Source: Defluviitaleaceae bacterium
GTDB taxonomy: Bacteria; Bacillota; Clostridia; Lachnospirales; UBA5962
Reading direction: 5' to 3'
Assembly (NCBI GenBank): GCA_009779915.1
Contig: WRBA01000008.1
Coordinates: forward strand, 39,578-103,577
Length of the DNA stretch: 64,000 nucleotides
Of this stretch, positions 34,554-43,353 are shown one piece after another (position 1 is the stretch's first letter; each line of letters starts with the position of its first letter). Under the pieces are notes generated by a model. The model saw only the letters and a list, made by a program, of their open reading frames with translations, was not told where the DNA came from and ran no database searches. Made by a program: the position numbers and the translations under genes.

Positions 34554-35926
34554 GCACCCTCGAACAAATTTTTAAATTAAAAGAAAATAAAACCAGTGTA
34601 AAAACCGAAATTATTGCCGGTTTTACTACTTTTGTTACTATGGTGTATATTTTAGCGGTAAATCCGGCTATATTATCGGCAACAGGGATGGATCCGGGCG
34701 GTTTATTTACAGCCACTGCTATTATGTGCGTATTTGGCACCATATTAATGGCTGTTATTGCTAAATATCCGTTTGCGCTGGCACCGGGCATGGGCTTAAA
34801 TGCCTTTTTTGCATATGTTGTAGTTGTACAAGTAGGCGGAAACTGGTATAATGGACTTGTACTTCTGTTAATTCAAGGGGTAGGGTTTGTTGCGCTGGCT
34901 TCCATTAAATTTAGGGAGAGAATATTTGAAGCCATACCAAAAAGCATGAAATTAGCTATCGGTGTTGGTATCGGGTTATTTATCTTACATATAGGGCTGC
35001 AAAACGCAGGCTTTGTGGTTTCACATCCGGCAACTTTGGTGACTTTAGGTAATATGCGTTCTGTTCCGGTTGTTATTTTTATGATAGGCGTAATAATAAC
35101 AGGGTTTTTCCTTGCTAAACGTATTACAGGAGGGCTTTTATGGGGTATGCTGTGTACGTATCTTATAGGGCTTTTAGCGCAGCTTGCAGGCATATATGAA
35201 GTTGGTGTACACGGCGCATCTTTGATACCTGCGGGACTTATAGCACTTCCGCCGTCTTTGGCTGAGGTTAATTTAATTACAAATATATCTCAGGTTGATT
35301 TTGGCGGCATCAGTATGTTTACCATAGTAACTTTAATGATAGTTTTACTTATTGTCGAAGGGCTGGATACTGTGGGGACGGCTATAGGAGTTTCGGAAAA
35401 ATGCGAGGACTTTTTAGATAAAGACGGCGACCTTCCGAGAAAAGGGCGGGTTCTCCTTGCGGATGCTTTAACTACAAGTATCGGGGCACTTTTTGGAACG
35501 TCTACCACAACTACTTATATTGAATCCGCATCAGGGGTACAAGCCGGTGGAAGAACCGGCTTAACCGGCTGGGTAGTAGCTATATTATTTGCTATTGCCA
35601 TGTTTTTCTGGCCATTGTTTTCAGTTATTCCGGCGTTTGCTACGGCTCCCGCACTTGTTTATGTCGGGCTTTTTATGACAACAACAGTTGCCAAAATTGT
35701 ATGGGATGATGCTAAGCATAAAGGCGAAATTGACTTTACAGAAGCCCTGCCCGCATTTTTGATTATGGTACTTATGCCTCTTACATACAGTATTTCTGAT
35801 GGTGTTGTGTTTGGTACCCTTGCTTATGTAATATTAAAAGTATTAGTCGGCAAATACAAAGACCCTTCCGCAATGATGTATATACTGGCAGCGTTTTTTG
35901 CACTAAAATTAGTGTTTCAATTTTAA
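34550..35926 (+). CDS. NCS2-family (AzgA/PbuG-type) purine permease
   Basis: The 458-residue membrane protein has about twelve helices and the signature of the adenine/guanine/hypoxanthine branch of NCS2: TEIIAGFTTFVTMVYILAVN, ALAPGMGLNAFFAY, the substrate region VEGLDTVGTAIGVSEKC and FGTSTTTTYIESASGVQAGG. It would import purine bases with protons or sodium. Its start overlaps the rnz stop (ATGA), a strong sign of cotranscription, though the functional link with tRNA processing is unclear. purH lies upstream on the same strand. Confidence 0.9.
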   Translation: MSTLEQIFKLKENKTSVKTEIIAGFTTFVTMVYILAVNPAILSATGMDPGGLFTATAIMCVFGTILMAVIAKYPFALAPGMGLNAFFAYVVVVQVGGNWYNGLVLLLIQGVGFVALASIKFRERIFEAIPKSMKLAIGVGIGLFILHIGLQNAGFVVSHPATLVTLGNMRSVPVVIFMIGVIITGFFLAKRITGGLLWGMLCTYLIGLLAQLAGIYEVGVHGASLIPAGLIALPPSLAEVNLITNISQVDFGGISMFTIVTLMIVLLIVEGLDTVGTAIGVSEKCEDFLDKDGDLPRKGRVLLADALTTSIGALFGTSTTTTYIESASGVQAGGRTGLTGWVVAILFAIAMFFWPLFSVIPAFATAPALVYVGLFMTTTVAKIVWDDAKHKGEIDFTEALPAFLIMVLMPLTYSISDGVVFGTLAYVILKVLVGKYKDPSAMMYILAAFFALKLVFQF

Positions 35927-35951
35927 TATATTATAGATAAGGGGTGATAGT

Positions 35952-36524
35952 TTGGTTGAACTAAAGAAAATGAGTGATTATGAGATTATTCAGGCTTGCC
36001 TTGAAGGGGGCTCTAATTGTTTTTCTGAGCTTGTATTAAGATATAAAAACTTGGTTTATTCCATAATCCTTCGTATGGTAGTTGACAAAGAGGAAGCCAA
36101 TGATTTGGTACAGGAAGTTTTTATAAAAATTTATAAGAATTTGGGCAAATATCATCCGGAGTTTAAGTTCAGTACATGGACTATGCGGATAACCACAAAT
36201 CATGTTATCGACTACAGGCGTAAAAGAAAAGAGCAGACAGTGCCCCTTGAGGACATGGAATATGCCGTTTGCTCAGACTCTTCTCCGGAGGCTTCTTACA
36301 TAGAAAAAGAGAAGGCACAGGCTCTTAAAAAAGCGGTGGAAAGTTTGCCTGATATGTATAAAGTGCCGATTGTTTTATACCATCAGCAAGGGCTTAGTTA
36401 TCAAGAAATTGCCGCGGTTATAGAAGAACCTTTGTCGAAAGTGAAAAACAGAATCTTTCGTGGGCGGAAAATGCTTAAAGATGACTTGTTAAGCATGAAA
36501 GAAGGTGGAGTCTATGAGCTGTAA
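35952..36524 (+). CDS. ECF-type RNA polymerase sigma factor
   Basis: A 190-residue sigma factor with only regions 2 and 4. Region 2 includes LRYKNLVYSIILRMVVDKEE with NDLVQEVFIKIYKNLGKYH and RRKRKEQ; region 4 has the helix-turn-helix in LYHQQGLSYQEIAAVIEEPL and KVKNRIFRGRKML. The start is TTG at 35952 after GGGGTGA; an internal ATG at 35970 is possible. The start of the anti-sigma gene lies inside its last codons (ten bases of overlap), so the two are coupled. The regulated promoters are not evident; the pair resembles SigW-type envelope stress systems. Confidence 0.9.
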   Translation: MVELKKMSDYEIIQACLEGGSNCFSELVLRYKNLVYSIILRMVVDKEEANDLVQEVFIKIYKNLGKYHPEFKFSTWTMRITTNHVIDYRRKRKEQTVPLEDMEYAVCSDSSPEASYIEKEKAQALKKAVESLPDMYKVPIVLYHQQGLSYQEIAAVIEEPLSKVKNRIFRGRKMLKDDLLSMKEGGVYEL

Positions 36525-37083
36525 CAGGGCTTACGAATATTTTATGAATCATATGGATAGCAGCTTAACAATTATGGAAGCTGAGTGGCTTGACATACAT
36601 CTTGCAAAATGTGATAAATGCAGAGAGGACTTTATAGCTTACGAAGCTATTTTAGGTGCCCTTTCTGAGGAAGAGGAAATTGAAGCTCCTGCTGATTTGG
36701 AAATTAAAATTATGGAGCAAATTGAAATCCTTCCTACTTTGAAAGATGTTAGAGATAAGAGGAAAGCCTTAATGCTTACGGTTCTAAGCACTGTGTTTAC
36801 AGGAATTATTGGGCTTATGGCTTTCGCCTCTGGGCACCTTGATAGTGTAGGGGAAATATTTGCAAACTCACGCTTAATGACATATACAGAATTTTTGGGT
36901 ACTGCCGCGGACTATACCTTGGTATTTATCGGTGAAATTGGGGTGTTCCTGGGAGAGCTTGCAATAGCAGCTTCTGTATTATTTGACGGATTTAGATATA
37001 TTATGTTATTTGCCATAGCAGGGCTTATATTTGTGCAGTTAGTTTTAAGACAAGAAGATAAGCTGACAAACGGAACAAGGTGA
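36514..37083 (+). CDS. Zinc-finger (zf-HC2) anti-sigma factor
   Basis: A 189-residue protein with an N-terminal zf-HC2 domain, the HxxxCxxC motif being H29, C33 and C36 (HLAKCDKC), which binds and inhibits the sigma factor. Membrane helices follow at about 85-105 and 155-180, so it is anchored in the membrane and likely cleaved under stress. ATG 36514 follows AAGGTGGAG; a GTG three codons earlier is the alternative. It overlaps the sigma gene and is followed within seven bases by tsaD. Confidence 0.87.
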   Translation: MSCNRAYEYFMNHMDSSLTIMEAEWLDIHLAKCDKCREDFIAYEAILGALSEEEEIEAPADLEIKIMEQIEILPTLKDVRDKRKALMLTVLSTVFTGIIGLMAFASGHLDSVGEIFANSRLMTYTEFLGTAADYTLVFIGEIGVFLGELAIAASVLFDGFRYIMLFAIAGLIFVQLVLRQEDKLTNGTR

Positions 37084-37089
37084 TAAATT

Positions 37090-38115
37090 CTGGATAAAGA
37101 TATTTTAGTACTTGGTATAGAAAGTTCTTGTGACGAGACTGCCGCTTCTGTTGTAAAAAACGGAAGGGTGGTCTTGTCTAATATTATTTTATCTCAAATT
37201 AAGATACATGAGAAATATGGCGGCGTTGTTCCTGAAATAGCTTCCAGAAATCATATATACGATATTTCAGAAGTTATAGACGCAAGCCTTTTAGATGCCG
37301 GAATTACCCTAAATGATATAGACGCTGTTGGTGTAACTTACGGTCCCGGGCTTGTTGGGGCACTTCTTGTGGGCTTATCCTATGCAAAAGGTTTAAGTTT
37401 TGCACTAAATAAGCCCCTTATAGGCGTAAATCATATTGAAGGGCATATATTTGCTAATTTTATCGATCATCCGGCTCTAACGCCCCCTCTTATATCGCTG
37501 GTGGTTTCCGGCGGGCATACTCATCTTGTATATATGAAAGATTATAGCAGCTTTCAAATTTTAGGTCATACAAAAGATGATGCCGCAGGGGAAGCCTTTG
37601 ACAAAGTGGCCCGCTCTTTAGGGCTTGGTTATCCTGGCGGTCCTAAAATAGAGAGCTTGGCAAAAGAAGGGGATCCTTACGCGCTCGATTTCCCTCGTGC
37701 AATGATTAATGAGAATAATTTGGATTTTTCATTTTCAGGTCTTAAATCTGCTGTAATTAACTATCTTAATAAAATGAATATGACAAAGCAAATTATAAAC
37801 AAAGCCGATGTTGCCGCGTCTTTTCAGCAGGCGGTTTCCGATGTACTGGTGGATAAAGCTGTTAGAGCGTGTAAAATTAATAATGCCGGAAAATTGGCGC
37901 TTTGCGGAGGAGTTGCTTGCAATTCATTTTTAAGAGATAATTTTGAGTTTGCGGCAAGAAAAAACAATATTGAATTCTATGTACCCTCAAAAATTATGTG
38001 TACGGATAATGCAGCTATGATAGCTTCCAGGGGATATTTTAGTTTGTTGGATGGATATACTCACGGGCTTTCTTTAAACGCATCATCCGCTCTTAAAATA
38101 GGTGAAAGAGCTTAG
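37090..38115 (+). CDS. tsaD: tRNA N6-adenosine threonylcarbamoyltransferase TsaD (non-ATG start)
   Basis: TsaD makes the t6A modification at A37 of ANN-decoding tRNAs. The frame from 37090 reads [20 protein letters not shown], the essential nucleotide-binding start of the family, then the metal-ligand block [28 protein letters not shown], and GGPKIESLA. No ATG, GTG or TTG exists before LGIESSCDE: an in-frame TAA precedes ATT (37087) and CTG (37090). CTG has AAGGTG at seven bases and is the likely start. Starting at the later GTG (37168) would delete the nucleotide-binding region. 341 residues is the normal length. It follows the anti-sigma gene. Confidence 0.88.
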   Translation: MDKDILVLGIESSCDETAASVVKNGRVVLSNIILSQIKIHEKYGGVVPEIASRNHIYDISEVIDASLLDAGITLNDIDAVGVTYGPGLVGALLVGLSYAKGLSFALNKPLIGVNHIEGHIFANFIDHPALTPPLISLVVSGGHTHLVYMKDYSSFQILGHTKDDAAGEAFDKVARSLGLGYPGGPKIESLAKEGDPYALDFPRAMINENNLDFSFSGLKSAVINYLNKMNMTKQIINKADVAASFQQAVSDVLVDKAVRACKINNAGKLALCGGVACNSFLRDNFEFAARKNNIEFYVPSKIMCTDNAAMIASRGYFSLLDGYTHGLSLNASSALKIGERA

Positions 38116-38141
38116 GGCTAGGAGAGTCGCTCCTAGTCCCC
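38112..38141. repeat. AGGAGAGTCG repeat (copy 2) overlapping the tsaD stop
   Basis: TTAGGGCTAGGAGAGTCG (38112-38129) continues into CTCCTAG and CCCCTAATTA. CTAGGAG (38118-38124) and CTCCTAG (38130-38136) form a 7-bp stem with loop AGTCG. It matches the repeats at 14755 and 39459. The TAG stop of tsaD lies within its first bases. It may serve as terminator, although the T-run is poor. Confidence 0.6.
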
Positions 38142-38144
38142 TAA

Positions 38145-38417
38145 TTAAGGGCTTGGGGTAAAAACTGTTGAGCCTGGCTCTAATGCCACCACCAAAACTT
38201 CAGTTCTTGTAGGGTTAATATGGATTGTAAGCTGAAAAGATGCAGCTTCTTTTCTCGTGCCAGGCACGAAGGATACATCATAAGGTATGCCTATACGGGT
38301 AAGTAAGTCGCAAGCAATGAGAAATTCGTTGTAAGATATAGGTATATTACTTAGCATCCTCCTAAATATATCATAAGAAAACACAGCCGCTAATGAGCTG
38401 TCCCATAAGAAATTCAA
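38145..38417 (-). CDS. Hypothetical protein (90 aa)
   Basis: A small soluble protein without recognised domains. The N-terminal 45 residues are helix-forming (RRMLSNIPISYNEFLIACDL), the rest is beta-like (YDVSFVPGTRKEAASFQLTI). The likely start is TTG at 38417 with GAGGTG seven bases upstream; a GTG at 38426 would overlap that site. It lies convergent with tsaD and upstream-divergent from yunB, in a spore-related neighbourhood. Coding status rests on a clear ribosome site and a compact frame only. Confidence 0.5.
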   Translation of the reverse strand: MNFLWDSSLAAVFSYDIFRRMLSNIPISYNEFLIACDLLTRIGIPYDVSFVPGTRKEAASFQLTIHINPTRTEVLVVALEPGSTVFTPSP

Positions 38418-38706
38418 ATGTATCACCTCGTATTTTTCATTTGATATATATTATGATTTTTTAGACAAGCAAGTGATTATTTTTTTTAGTACTTGCTCAT
38501 AAATTACAACTTTTCAATAATATATAAGATATAATTCTAATTAAAATTTCCCTATAGATATAGTCGGTTTGTTTGCATCGGCTCTTCTTAGGTTGTGTTG
38601 TCACAAGTTTGCTGTATCCTAAACATCATTGCCTTTTAGAAAAACACTACGCTTTACCCGTACATATTTCAATTGTATTGACTATAGTATAGACAGGGGG
38701 TATTTT

Positions 38707-39402
38707 ATGCGGTTTAGACTATTTTACAGAAAGCCTCGTAAGAAAAAAAGAAAAAACAAAGGTTTCTTTTTGCTGCCTCTAATCGTTTTATTTATGATTT
38801 TTGTGGGTATATTTTTTATTATAAGACTTGACCGGACGATTTTCCCAATCGCTTTACAAGCAGCGGAGCTTCACGCAATGGCACATATGAACGAAATTGT
38901 AAACAGCTCAACAATGGGCGCAATAGAGCGGCATAGTCTTATAAGCCAGGATTTTTACAGCATATCCACAAATTACGATGGAAAACTTAACTCTTTATCC
39001 GTAAATACAGTTCTTATAAATCATTTGAGCAATGAAATAGCTGTTTCAATGTCTCGCGAGCTTATCGAGCTTGATAATGAAAGAATACAAATCCCTTATG
39101 GTGCCCTAACCGGCATAAGGGTAATTGCAAACTTAGGACCTATGTATACGGTTTATTTAATGCCTATTGGTGAAGTTTTGGTAGATTATAGTTCATCCTT
39201 CGCATCAGTGGGGATCAATCAGGTTAATTTTCAAGTATGGCTTAATATAAATGCCAGAATAAATATTGTAAATCCCTTGCAAAGCAGCGAAATCCTCTTG
39301 GAGCGCAGAGTTCCTTTAGTAAATACAGTTATTAATGCTGAAATACCCAATGTATATTTTAATAACTCAGCTGATGGGATTATTATAAGCACGCCGAATT
39401 AG
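38707..39402 (+). CDS. yunB: Sporulation protein YunB
   Basis: The 231-residue protein starts with a very basic cytoplasmic segment (RKPRKKKRKNK) and one membrane helix (about 19-40), then an extracytoplasmic region with the YunB blocks INHLSNEIAVSMSRELIE, IPYGALTGIRVIANLGP and VGINQVNFQVWLNI. In Bacillus, yunB is made in the mother cell under sigma-E and its loss impairs sporulation. AGGGGGT precedes the ATG at 38707. A matching sigma-E promoter could not be confidently drawn. Confidence 0.85.
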   Translation: MRFRLFYRKPRKKKRKNKGFFLLPLIVLFMIFVGIFFIIRLDRTIFPIALQAAELHAMAHMNEIVNSSTMGAIERHSLISQDFYSISTNYDGKLNSLSVNTVLINHLSNEIAVSMSRELIELDNERIQIPYGALTGIRVIANLGPMYTVYLMPIGEVLVDYSSSFASVGINQVNFQVWLNINARINIVNPLQSSEILLERRVPLVNTVINAEIPNVYFNNSADGIIISTPN

Positions 39403-39458
39403 GCGTTGTTAAAAGAAGGCAAATCTGGTATACTGTGGACACTGCTTAGCTAACAGGT

Positions 39459-39500
39459 CTAGGGCTGGGAGAGTCGAACCTTGAACGCCCTTAGCCCTAA
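39459..39500. repeat. GGGAGAGTCG repeat (copy 3)
   Basis: CTAGGGCTGGGAGAGTCG begins at 39459 and the element ends with TTAGCCCTAA at 39491-39500. The outer arms TAGGGCT (39460-39466) and AGCCCTA (39493-39499) are perfect inverted copies. It matches copies near 14755 and 38112 and sits between yunB and the next gene. Confidence 0.6.
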
Positions 39501-39518
39501 TATAAAGGAGTAGATAAT

Positions 39519-39962
39519 TTGGAACATATCAATATTAGTGCGAAAGACCTTCGGCTAATGGGCGAAAAAGCTCAAAGGTGCATAGATTCACATGCTAAGC
39601 AGGCTTTGGTAGTAAGCTATATACCACTTGTGTCTCTACCGATAGTTTACGGAGTGTGTGCTAAAATGATTGTCAAACTGGACAAAATTTTTGGTATACC
39701 TACTGCCAAGGGCTTAGGTTCTGAAATTTTACAGGATGTGATGGTAGGGGTTATTGTCGCGCCTGCACTGGCTATACCTATACTGGGGGCTAGTGTTGCA
39801 ACTTTTTATATTAAATCAATCGGAAGAAATTATACCAGTGCAGTTACCGCAGTGATAAACACTGATCCTATACATAAACTTTGCGATAGTGCTTTTGCAG
39901 CCAAGCGGATAAGAGAAGAATTGCAAAAAATCCACGCCAGTCAGCGCAAAGAACAGCTTTAG
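39519..39962 (+). CDS. Small membrane protein, DUF697-like
   Basis: A 147-residue protein with two hydrophobic helices (about 25-50 and 72-100), a conserved-looking GIPTAKGLGSEIL between them, and a charged C-terminal tail. The pattern resembles the DUF697/YcjF-type membrane domains that accompany small GTPases, but the match is weak. It begins at TTG 39519 after AAAGGAG. It is 35 bases upstream of yhaM and likely cotranscribed. No further function can be read. Confidence 0.45.
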   Translation: MEHINISAKDLRLMGEKAQRCIDSHAKQALVVSYIPLVSLPIVYGVCAKMIVKLDKIFGIPTAKGLGSEILQDVMVGVIVAPALAIPILGASVATFYIKSIGRNYTSAVTAVINTDPIHKLCDSAFAAKRIREELQKIHASQRKEQL

Positions 39963-39997
39963 TAAATGAAAGACAGAAAAATTGTTTGGAGGCTAAA

Positions 39998-40951
39998 ATG
40001 AGATATATAGAAGACTTTAAAGAGGATGATCGCATAGTAGCTCATTATTTATGTAAGCAAAAACAGAGCCTCAGGTCTCGTGCAGGTAAAACCTATCTAT
40101 CCCTTAAGCTGCAAGATAAAACCGGTATAATTGATGGGAAAGTTTGGGAACTTAGTAATGATATTCAAAGCTTTGAGGAGAATGATTATATTAAAGTTGA
40201 TGGGACAGTGGTTGCTTATCAAAATGATTTGCAGATGAAAATCTCTAAAATACGTAGAAGTGAAGAAGGAGAGTATGACCCTGCCGACTATGTACCCCGC
40301 ACAGACAAGGATGTGGAGGCTCTTTACGATAGCCTTCTAGGCTATATAAAATCCATCGATAATAGCTATATTAAAAGGCTTTTGGAAAGTATTTTTTTGG
40401 AAGACTCTGTGATTAGCACTTCTATTAAAACCCACTCCGCCGCTAAGCAAATGCATCATAGCTATATGGGCGGGCTTTTGGAGCATACAGTTTGTGTTGC
40501 CGATATATGCGAATTTTTAGCCGGCAAATATAAATTTGTTGATAGGGATATGCTTATAGCAGGTGCTCTTTTACATGATGTTTGCAAGATTATCGAGCTT
40601 TCGCCTTTTCCCGTTAACGACTATACAGATGATGGGCAGCTTATAGGTCATTTAGTAATGGGTTCGGAGCTTGCAGGCAGGCATATAGATAAAATTGAAG
40701 GATTCCCTCATCAATTAGGGCTTTTGATTAAACATATGCTTCTTTCTCATCATGGTACACATGAATTTGGCTCCCCTGTGCTGCCTAAAACAGTTGAGGC
40801 ATTTCTGCTAAACTGTGCTGATGATTTAGACGCTAAAACTAAGATGTTCGAGGATGCAATAGTCGGTGACAATACTATGGGTATGTGGGTCGGTTATCAT
40901 AGAATGTTTGGGAGAAACTTAAGAAAGTCAGGTTATAATAATGAAAAATGA
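39998..40951 (+). CDS. yhaM: 3'-5' exoribonuclease YhaM family (OB fold plus HD domain)
   Basis: The 317-residue protein has an N-terminal OB fold (about 12-85; TYLSLKLQDKTGIIDGKVWE) and a C-terminal HD phosphohydrolase domain with HHSYMGGLLEHTVCVADI, the HD pair H193-D194 in LLHDVCKI, and HHGTHEFGSPV. This is the YhaM/CBF1 layout; the enzyme degrades RNA and possibly single-stranded DNA from the 3' end. ATG 39998 follows GGAGG. The next gene starts inside its last codons, coupling it to the split Cas4-like pair. Confidence 0.87.
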   Translation: MRYIEDFKEDDRIVAHYLCKQKQSLRSRAGKTYLSLKLQDKTGIIDGKVWELSNDIQSFEENDYIKVDGTVVAYQNDLQMKISKIRRSEEGEYDPADYVPRTDKDVEALYDSLLGYIKSIDNSYIKRLLESIFLEDSVISTSIKTHSAAKQMHHSYMGGLLEHTVCVADICEFLAGKYKFVDRDMLIAGALLHDVCKIIELSPFPVNDYTDDGQLIGHLVMGSELAGRHIDKIEGFPHQLGLLIKHMLLSHHGTHEFGSPVLPKTVEAFLLNCADDLDAKTKMFEDAIVGDNTMGMWVGYHRMFGRNLRKSGYNNEK

Positions 40952-41255
40952 TTCAAAATTTATCTCAGCCAACGAAATAAATAAGTTTTTATATTGCCCG
41001 TATCAATGGTATTATGAAAGATTATACGGTATGATGCATATACGCGGCTTATATAAAGAGAGAAATCAAAAATTGGGGCTTGAAGATACGGCTTACAGCA
41101 ATTTTAAAAAAGGGCTTGATTATCATGAGTCATATGAGGACAAGCCTAGTGATTCTTCCGGCGGAGGGCTTAGGCTGCTTAGGCGTGTTGCTATAGTAAT
41201 TGCTATTATATCAGGTATTATATGTGGGTATTTGTTCTATCATTATTTTTTATAG
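40941..41255 (+). CDS. Cas4-like N-terminal segment fused to a membrane helix (split nuclease, part 1)
   Basis: A 104-residue protein. Its start, SKFISANEINKFLYCPYQWY, is the N-terminal signature of Cas4/PD-(D/E)XK nucleases, in which C19 is usually the first iron-sulfur ligand. A charged linker follows, and the last 25 residues are one membrane helix. The catalytic motifs and the three other cysteines are absent here but present in the next protein. It overlaps yhaM by eleven bases and is followed by part 2 after 15 bases. Both carry their own start and ribosome site, so this looks like a real gene split and not a simple frameshift. Confidence 0.7.
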   Translation: MKNDSKFISANEINKFLYCPYQWYYERLYGMMHIRGLYKERNQKLGLEDTAYSNFKKGLDYHESYEDKPSDSSGGGLRLLRRVAIVIAIISGIICGYLFYHYFL

Positions 41256-41270
41256 GGGAGCTATAATACT

Positions 41271-41843
41271 TTGGAAATCGTTCTCTACATTGCTGCTGCC
41301 GCTTTGATTATTTATTTTATTGCGCGGCTTATTTCATTCTTTCTTAACAGAAAACATAAATGTATAAAGCTTCAGCCTAAGCTTCCCGGAACAGGTTACA
41401 GGCTTATATACAGCGACCAAAAGCAAATTGACAAAAGGCAGGACAGTGTTGTATATGGCACAGTTTTAAAATGTGAGAAGCTTGATATAAGCGGCAAGCC
41501 TGACTATATATACCGCCATAAAAGCGGTGAATTGATGCCTGTTGAACTTAAAAGCGGTGAAATAGGGGAGGCGTCGGAGCCTTATCTTGGGGATTTAATG
41601 CAGCTTGCAAGCTACTTTGCTATTGTGGAGGAGTATTTTGGTGAAAAACCTCCCAGCGGCTTGATTATTTACAAGGATTATATGTTTAGGATACAAAACA
41701 CGGCAAGGCTTAAGCGTATATTGAGAAGTATTTTGGGAGAGATGAGGGATATGCTTAGACATGGGGAAGCCAACCCTGCGGCAAGCTTTGTTAAATGTAA
41801 AAATTGTATTTGTAATGGCACTGTATGTGAGTTTACAGATTAG
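41271..41843 (+). CDS. Membrane-anchored Cas4-like PD-(D/E)XK nuclease (split nuclease, part 2)
   Basis: A 190-residue protein with an N-terminal membrane helix (about 3-25), then the nuclease core: GKPDYIYRHKSGELMPVELK with D78 and E92-x-K94 as catalytic residues, and the QLASYFAIVEE helix. The C-terminus has C176, C179 and C186 (CKNC then C at +7), the remaining iron-sulfur ligands of a Cas4. The fourth cysteine would come from the previous protein. No CRISPR array or other cas gene is nearby, so this is a stand-alone Cas4/Dna2-type enzyme, possibly for DNA repair or uptake at the membrane. Start is TTG 41271 after GGGGAG. Confidence 0.75.
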   Translation: MEIVLYIAAAALIIYFIARLISFFLNRKHKCIKLQPKLPGTGYRLIYSDQKQIDKRQDSVVYGTVLKCEKLDISGKPDYIYRHKSGELMPVELKSGEIGEASEPYLGDLMQLASYFAIVEEYFGEKPPSGLIIYKDYMFRIQNTARLKRILRSILGEMRDMLRHGEANPAASFVKCKNCICNGTVCEFTD

Positions 41844-41889
41844 AACCTATGTTCTTGAACCTGTGGTTCTTATTGGAGTATATTTATTC

Positions 41890-43248
41890 ATGCTTAAAAA
41901 AAATGATATAAGACAAATAGAGGTAACTGATATAGGAAGCAGAGGAGAGGGTATTGGGCGATTTGACAATTTTGTCATATTTGCCGATAATACTTTGCCT
42001 GGAGATATTTGCGAGGTAAAAATCCTTAAAGTAAATAAAAGCCATGCCTATGGCAAGGTTTTGAAATTGATCACCCCTTCGCCATTTAGGGTTGTATCAC
42101 CCTGCCATGTTTCCGATAAATGTGGCGGCTGTGCTTTTATGCATATGGAGTACAAAGAGCAGCTTAAGCTTAAAGCTAAAAAATTGTATGACAGCCTGAC
42201 CCGTTTAGGAGGTTTTAAAAATCCTAATATTTTGCCTATAGAGCCTATGGAGAGCCCGTGGGTTTACAGAAATAAATCAAGTATACCTGTGAGAGAGGAA
42301 AAAGGGGAAATAAAAATAGGCTATTACGCCAAAAACAGCCATCGAATTGTGGAAAACCCCAATTGCTGTATTCAAGATGTGGTTGTTTGGGAAATTATAG
42401 AGACTGTTTATGAGTATATGACGGCATGTGGTGTAAGAGCGTATAATGAGCCGGATAAGACCGGAGTAATAAGGCATATTGTTGCTAGGTCTGCTTTTGG
42501 TACAGGGCAGGTTATGGTTGTTTTGGTTTTAAATACTAAATACGGAAAATTGCCTAAAAATCACGACTATTTAATTGAAAAACTATCTCAAATTAAGGGA
42601 ATGACAAGTATTTGCTTTAATTATAATAATGACGCCACAAATGTTATAATGGGTAAACGTAATTTTTTTGTGTGGGGTAAAGAATATATAGTTGATAGGC
42701 TGGGGGAATTTGATATTAAAATATCTCCACATTCTTTTTATCAAATAAACTCTGTGCAAGCCCTTAAAATATATGAATGCGCCCTTGATTTTGCAGAGGT
42801 TAGGGTAGATGATACAGTTATTGACGCTTATTGCGGGATAGGTACTATCGGCTTGTTTTTTGCCAAAAAGGCGAAACAAGTATATGGTATAGAAATAGTG
42901 GACGAAGCTGTTAGTGATGCAAATCAGAATGCTAAAGTAAATAAAGTACAAAATTTGGAGTTTATACTTGGTAAAGCAGAAGATATTATTTATGATTTTA
43001 TTGATAAAGACATAAATGCGGATATAATAGTGGTTGACCCGCCGAGAAAAGGCTGTGATATGAAGTTTTTAGAGACCGTGGCTGAGATAAAGTCGCGAAG
43101 CGTGGTATACATATCCTGCAATCCGGACACTTTAGCGCGGGACGCCGCTATTTTAGCAGAAGCCGGTTATGAGCTTAAAGCTGCTAAGCCCTTTGATATG
43201 TTTTGCCATACTGTGCATATAGAGGTTGTGGCTTTGCTGCAGCTTTAG
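41890..43248 (+). CDS. rlmD: 23S rRNA (uracil-C5)-methyltransferase, RlmD/TrmA family
   Basis: The 452-residue enzyme has an N-terminal TRAM domain (about 8-62; IEVTDIGSRGEGIGRFDNFV), a [4Fe-4S] cysteine set (CHVSDKCGGC plus CC in NPNCCIQDV), a SAM-binding Rossmann region (DAYCGIGTIGLFFAKK, VDPPRKGCD) and the catalytic cysteine in YISCNPDTLARD. It methylates uracil-1939 of 23S rRNA, or a related site. ATG 41890 is used, with GGAG about eleven bases upstream; a frame extension to 41761 would overlap the nuclease gene. Clostridia often carry two members, so the exact target (RlmD or RlmCD) is uncertain. Confidence 0.85.
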   Translation: MLKKNDIRQIEVTDIGSRGEGIGRFDNFVIFADNTLPGDICEVKILKVNKSHAYGKVLKLITPSPFRVVSPCHVSDKCGGCAFMHMEYKEQLKLKAKKLYDSLTRLGGFKNPNILPIEPMESPWVYRNKSSIPVREEKGEIKIGYYAKNSHRIVENPNCCIQDVVVWEIIETVYEYMTACGVRAYNEPDKTGVIRHIVARSAFGTGQVMVVLVLNTKYGKLPKNHDYLIEKLSQIKGMTSICFNYNNDATNVIMGKRNFFVWGKEYIVDRLGEFDIKISPHSFYQINSVQALKIYECALDFAEVRVDDTVIDAYCGIGTIGLFFAKKAKQVYGIEIVDEAVSDANQNAKVNKVQNLEFILGKAEDIIYDFIDKDINADIIVVDPPRKGCDMKFLETVAEIKSRSVVYISCNPDTLARDAAILAEAGYELKAAKPFDMFCHTVHIEVVALLQL

Positions 43249-43353
43249 TTTTTAATAATTACTCCTGGATTTTTAAGATTGTGTTACATAGCAATCACGG
43301 TCAAGAAACTCTGTCACATATCCTGTATGATTATCTCAGGAGGTGGGGTTACG

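Noticed and set aside
38559..38686. TATAGTCGG and TTGACTATA as a seventh palindromic element
   Set aside because: Only seven end bases match and the arms do not extend inward, so it is not counted in the family.
39459..39500. A tRNA gene or tRNA fragment
   Set aside because: The GAGTCGAAC stretch recalls a T-arm in reverse, but no anticodon arm or complete acceptor can be folded.
40941..41843. CRISPR-Cas locus suggested by the Cas4-like proteins
   Set aside because: No repeat-spacer array or other cas gene lies in the window, and the genes are tied to yhaM and rlmD.
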